DNA from: Deinococcus arboris
Lineage (GTDB): Bacteria > Deinococcota > Deinococci > Deinococcales > Deinococcaceae
Reading direction: 5' to 3'
DNA length: 64,000 bases
Assembly: GCF_009755355.1 (NCBI RefSeq)
Contig: NZ_WQLB01000005.1
Location: 62,001 to 126,000 of the forward strand
Part shown: positions 60,194 to 64,000 of the stretch, one piece after another
Numbering within the stretch: the stretch's first letter is position 1
Layout: every line of letters begins with the position of its first letter
Program-made: the position numbers and the translations under genes
Notes under the pieces: generated by a model
Database searches by the model: none
The model's input: only the letters and a program-made list of their open reading frames with translations
Told to the model about the DNA's origin: nothing

Positions 60194-61181
60194 GCGGCTG
60201 CATCTGGCCAAACCCCGAGGCTTTTGCGCGGGCGTGGTCATGGCGATTCAGGCGGTGGAAAAGGCGGCCCAGACCGAGGCCCGGCCGGTGACGGTCTACC
60301 ATTCCATCGTGCACAACCACACGGTCGTAGAGCGGCTTCAGGCCGGCTACGACGTGCATTTCGTCGAGGACCTGGACGGGGTGGACGCCCTGCCTCAGGG
60401 CGGCGAAACGGTGGTGTTCAGTGCCCACGGCATCAGCCCGGCGGTGCGTGAGCGGGCGCGGGCCCTGGGGCTGGCCACCATTGACGCCACCTGTCCTCTG
60501 GTGACCAAGGTGCACACCGAAGCCAAGAAATACGCCCGTGAGGGATACACCATCTTGCTGATCGGCGACAGCGCCCAGCATCAGGAAGTGATCGGCACAC
60601 GGGGCGAGGCCCCGGAGCACACCATTCTGGTGGGCGTGCTGGGCAAACGTGGCGCAGGCCTGCACGACCCCCACACCGTCGAGGTGCCTGACCCGGAGCG
60701 CCTGGTGGTGCTGACCCAGACGACCCTCAGCGTGGACGACACCCGCCGCACGGTCGACGTGCTGCGCGGACGCTTTCCGGCGCTGGTGGTGCCCCCCAGC
60801 GAGGACCTGTGCTACGCCACCAAGAACCGCCAGGACGCGGTCAAGGCGATTGCCCCGCAGGTGGACATGTTTCTGGTGCTCACCAGCACGCACTCCAGCA
60901 ACGGCATGCGCCTGCTGGAACTGGCCGCCGAGACCTGTGGCCGGGCCGAGCGCCTGGAGACAGCCGCCGACCTGGCTGGGCTGGACTTTGCGGGCGTGCG
61001 CTCGGTGGGCATTACGAGCGCCGCCAGCACCCCCGACGACCTCGTGCAGGCGGTGGTGGCGCACTTCCGCGCACTCAACCCGGCGCTGGCGGTCATTGAG
61101 GAAGGCGAGTGGGAAAACATCGAATTCCGTGAGCCGAAGAAGATGCTGCCCACACAGCCGCTGCCGCGCACCATGCAGTGA
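60186..61181 (+). CDS. ispH: 4-hydroxy-3-methylbut-2-enyl diphosphate reductase
   Basis: 331 residues. IspH makes IPP and DMAPP in the last step of the MEP pathway. The three Fe-S cysteines are in [23 protein letters not shown] and [11 protein letters not shown]; substrate residues are in HNHTVVE, SAHGISP, and the TSTHSSN loop. The catalytic Glu lies in [10 protein letters not shown] region as usual. Products feed carotenoid and menaquinone synthesis. A hairpin repeat begins at its stop codon. Confidence 0.95.
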   Translation: MVERLHLAKPRGFCAGVVMAIQAVEKAAQTEARPVTVYHSIVHNHTVVERLQAGYDVHFVEDLDGVDALPQGGETVVFSAHGISPAVRERARALGLATIDATCPLVTKVHTEAKKYAREGYTILLIGDSAQHQEVIGTRGEAPEHTILVGVLGKRGAGLHDPHTVEVPDPERLVVLTQTTLSVDDTRRTVDVLRGRFPALVVPPSEDLCYATKNRQDAVKAIAPQVDMFLVLTSTHSSNGMRLLELAAETCGRAERLETAADLAGLDFAGVRSVGITSAASTPDDLVQAVVAHFRALNPALAVIEEGEWENIEFREPKKMLPTQPLPRTMQ

Positions 61182-61259
61182 GACGGATTCCGTCCATTTC
61201 CGCAATATCTGGGAGGGCACCTAATGTTCCTCCAGTACCCGGAAATCCGTCCTCTTTCC
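61178..61259. repeat. Dispersed intergenic hairpin repeat, copy B
   Basis: 82 bp, homologous along its length to copy A at 29997-30077. Its ends are inverted (GACGGATTCCG and CGGAAATCCGTC). It begins within the ispH stop codon, so it may act as the ispH terminator or mRNA end. Confidence 0.7.
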
Positions 61260-61326
61260 TCCCTCTGGTCGAAAAAAGTCCGTCACAGGCGGCGAAGTCT
61301 TCCGGAATTGGTCTGAGGAGGCGCCC

Positions 61327-61629
61327 TTGACCGTGCAGGACGCCCTGGGCTTCGCTTTCTCCCTGTTCGTGGTGTGGCAGGTGGTGTGGGGCCTGGTGGC
61401 TTTTGTGACGATGTGGCGTGATAAGCGGCTGGCGCAGGAACGCCGAACCAGAATCCCAGAAGCGCAGCTGCACCACCTGGAAGCCTGGGGCGGCTGGCTG
61501 GGGTCAGGCCTGGCGCAGGTGACGCTGCGGCACAAAACGCGCAAGAAGATCTACCAGCGCGTTTTTCGCCGCTCTGCCAGCCTCTGGCTGATTGCCTGGC
61601 TTGTCCTGGGCATCCTTCAGGCCCTCTAG
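61327..61629 (+). CDS. DUF1294 membrane protein
   Basis: 100 residues with a membrane helix at each end (ALGFAFSLFVVWQVVWGLVAFV and LWLIAWLVLGILQAL). The centre WRDKRLAQERRTRIPEAQLHHLEAWGGWLGSGLAQVTLRHKTRKKIYQ is the DUF1294 signature (DK..A, RIPE, GG-x-x-G, RHKT-K). Function unknown. The TTG start has AGGAGG 5 nt upstream. Confidence 0.88.
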   Translation: MTVQDALGFAFSLFVVWQVVWGLVAFVTMWRDKRLAQERRTRIPEAQLHHLEAWGGWLGSGLAQVTLRHKTRKKIYQRVFRRSASLWLIAWLVLGILQAL

Positions 61630-61630
61630 G

Positions 61631-61641
61631 CTATCAAACGC
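61631..61641. promoter_or_regulatory. CTATCAAACGC motif upstream of lysZ
   Basis: Identical 11-mer to the one just before lysW and in the same orientation relative to the gene; 44 bp before the lysZ start. Confidence 0.35.
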
Positions 61642-61672
61642 TACCCAGTTAGCCATATTTTCTTTCATGCGC

Positions 61673-61678
61673 TAAGAT
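61673..61678 (+). promoter_or_regulatory. Leaderless -10 box (TAAGAT) of lysZ
   Basis: TAAGAT, 7 nt, ATG 61686. Confidence 0.5.
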
Positions 61679-61685
61679 CTTCGGC

Positions 61686-62489
<804 letters not shown>

Positions 62490-62519
62490 CGTCAAGGCGG
62501 GTGCTATGCTTGCGCGCCG

Positions 62520-62801
62520 ATGCCCAGCGCCCCCGAACTGCTGCACTTTCTGACGGTCCGGGGTGGCCGGGAATACCGCGTCACCGCCCTGCTGTGGGCC
62601 GGCCGCGGCAAGAAAGCCACCGTGCGCGAGCTGGGCGACTACCGCCTGACCGTGCGCGGCGAAACGGTCCAGGCCACAGGCCCCAGCGGGCAGACCCGCC
62701 ACCTCAGTCCCGAGGAGTTCCTGAACGTGTTCGGCTCCTATACCTTCACCCCTGCCGAGCCGACTGGCCTGATGACCGACCTGGGGCCGCTGTTCGGCTA
62801 G
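62520..62801 (+). CDS. Small uncharacterised protein
   Basis: 93 residues, soluble. The central part ([60 protein letters not shown]) is a beta-rich domain, presumably a small barrel. No family recognised. TATGCT lies 9 nt before the ATG. The gene follows lysZ by 30 bp and ends at a hairpin. Confidence 0.72.
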   Translation: MPSAPELLHFLTVRGGREYRVTALLWAGRGKKATVRELGDYRLTVRGETVQATGPSGQTRHLSPEEFLNVFGSYTFTPAEPTGLMTDLGPLFG

Positions 62802-62807
62802 CGGCAG

Positions 62808-62844
62808 GCCAAAGGCCCAGCGCAGAGTGTCTGGGGCCCTTGGC
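62808..62844. terminator. Hairpin between convergent genes
   Basis: GCCAAAGGCCC (62808-62818) pairs with GGGCCCTTGGC (62834-62844) with one A-C mismatch. It lies between the small ORF and the HtrA-type gene stop; no long T run. Confidence 0.5.
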
Positions 62845-62853
62845 GTTACCGGG

Positions 62854-64000
<1,147 letters not shown>

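Overview
The window reads as a stretch of chromosome from a high-GC bacterium of the genus Deinococcus or a close relative. Three things point there. Lysine is made by the alpha-aminoadipate/LysW route (lysX, lysW, lysT/lysU and lysZ are all present). Many genes have a TANNNT -10 box only 5-9 nt before an ATG or GTG, the leaderless promoter layout known from Deinococcus. Short hairpin-forming repeats occur between genes. I see no rRNA, tRNA, CRISPR array, prophage, intact insertion sequence or replication origin. Most genes are housekeeping or stress genes, interrupted by a few lower-GC islands (about 41.6-42.9 kb, 55.2-56.6 kb, and several gene-poor gaps of 350-670 bp).

Layout. 0-3 kb: a YhgE/Pip membrane protein (cut by the window start), divergent from a TetR regulator. 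3-10.5 kb: SDR oxidoreductase, unknown protein, gamma-carbonic anhydrase, cold-shock protein, a DUF898 membrane protein with an M48 protease, a flavodoxin-fold reductase and an RluA pseudouridine synthase. 10.8-14.6 kb: MFS transporter, general-stress flavin-binding protein, two OmpH/Skp proteins, CBS-domain protein. 14.7-18.5 kb (minus strand): lysine cluster lysT-ridA-lysU-(zinc ribbon)-lysW-lysX; lysZ is apart at 61.7 kb. 18.7-26.6 kb: secreted lipase, erythromycin-esterase homologue, Ser/Thr kinase overlapping holA, and a group of secreted or lipoprotein genes. 27-36 kb (minus): a very large ATPase/TPR/SARP-type regulator, then the operon aroE - CHASE/PAS histidine kinase - receiver/kinase - osmC. 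36-42 kb: phoH-ybeY-dgkA-GNAT operon, TspO-like and unknown membrane proteins. 42-50 kb: Tat-exported DUF4142 protein, argJ divergent from a GMC oxidoreductase, methyltransferase, gamma-glutamyltransferase. 50-55 kb: rsmA-pfkB, divergent from a TPR protein, nnr and a DUF4388 protein. 55-64 kb: a phosphotransferase, a PlsY-like/acyl-ACP-reductase-like fusion, a secreted PLD-like protein, ispH, lysZ and an HtrA-type protease cut by the window end.

How they work together. The lys genes form a working set: homoaconitase (lysT/lysU), carrier protein (lysW), ligase (lysX) and kinase (lysZ); argJ belongs to the related arginine route. lysW has lost all four zinc cysteines, while its upstream neighbour carries four CxxC pairs. 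An 8-bp core, TATCAAAC, recurs near lysW, lysT and lysZ.

The strongest candidate for something new is the 557-residue protein at 56.7 kb. It joins a degenerate PlsY-like membrane domain to a domain resembling cyanobacterial acyl-ACP reductase, including a cysteine that aligns with the catalytic one. By inference it could make fatty aldehydes for the alkylamine lipids known from Deinococcus. Three very short leaderless ORFs that overlap the next gene's start (before the SDR, TPR and ispH genes) are a second recurring theme.
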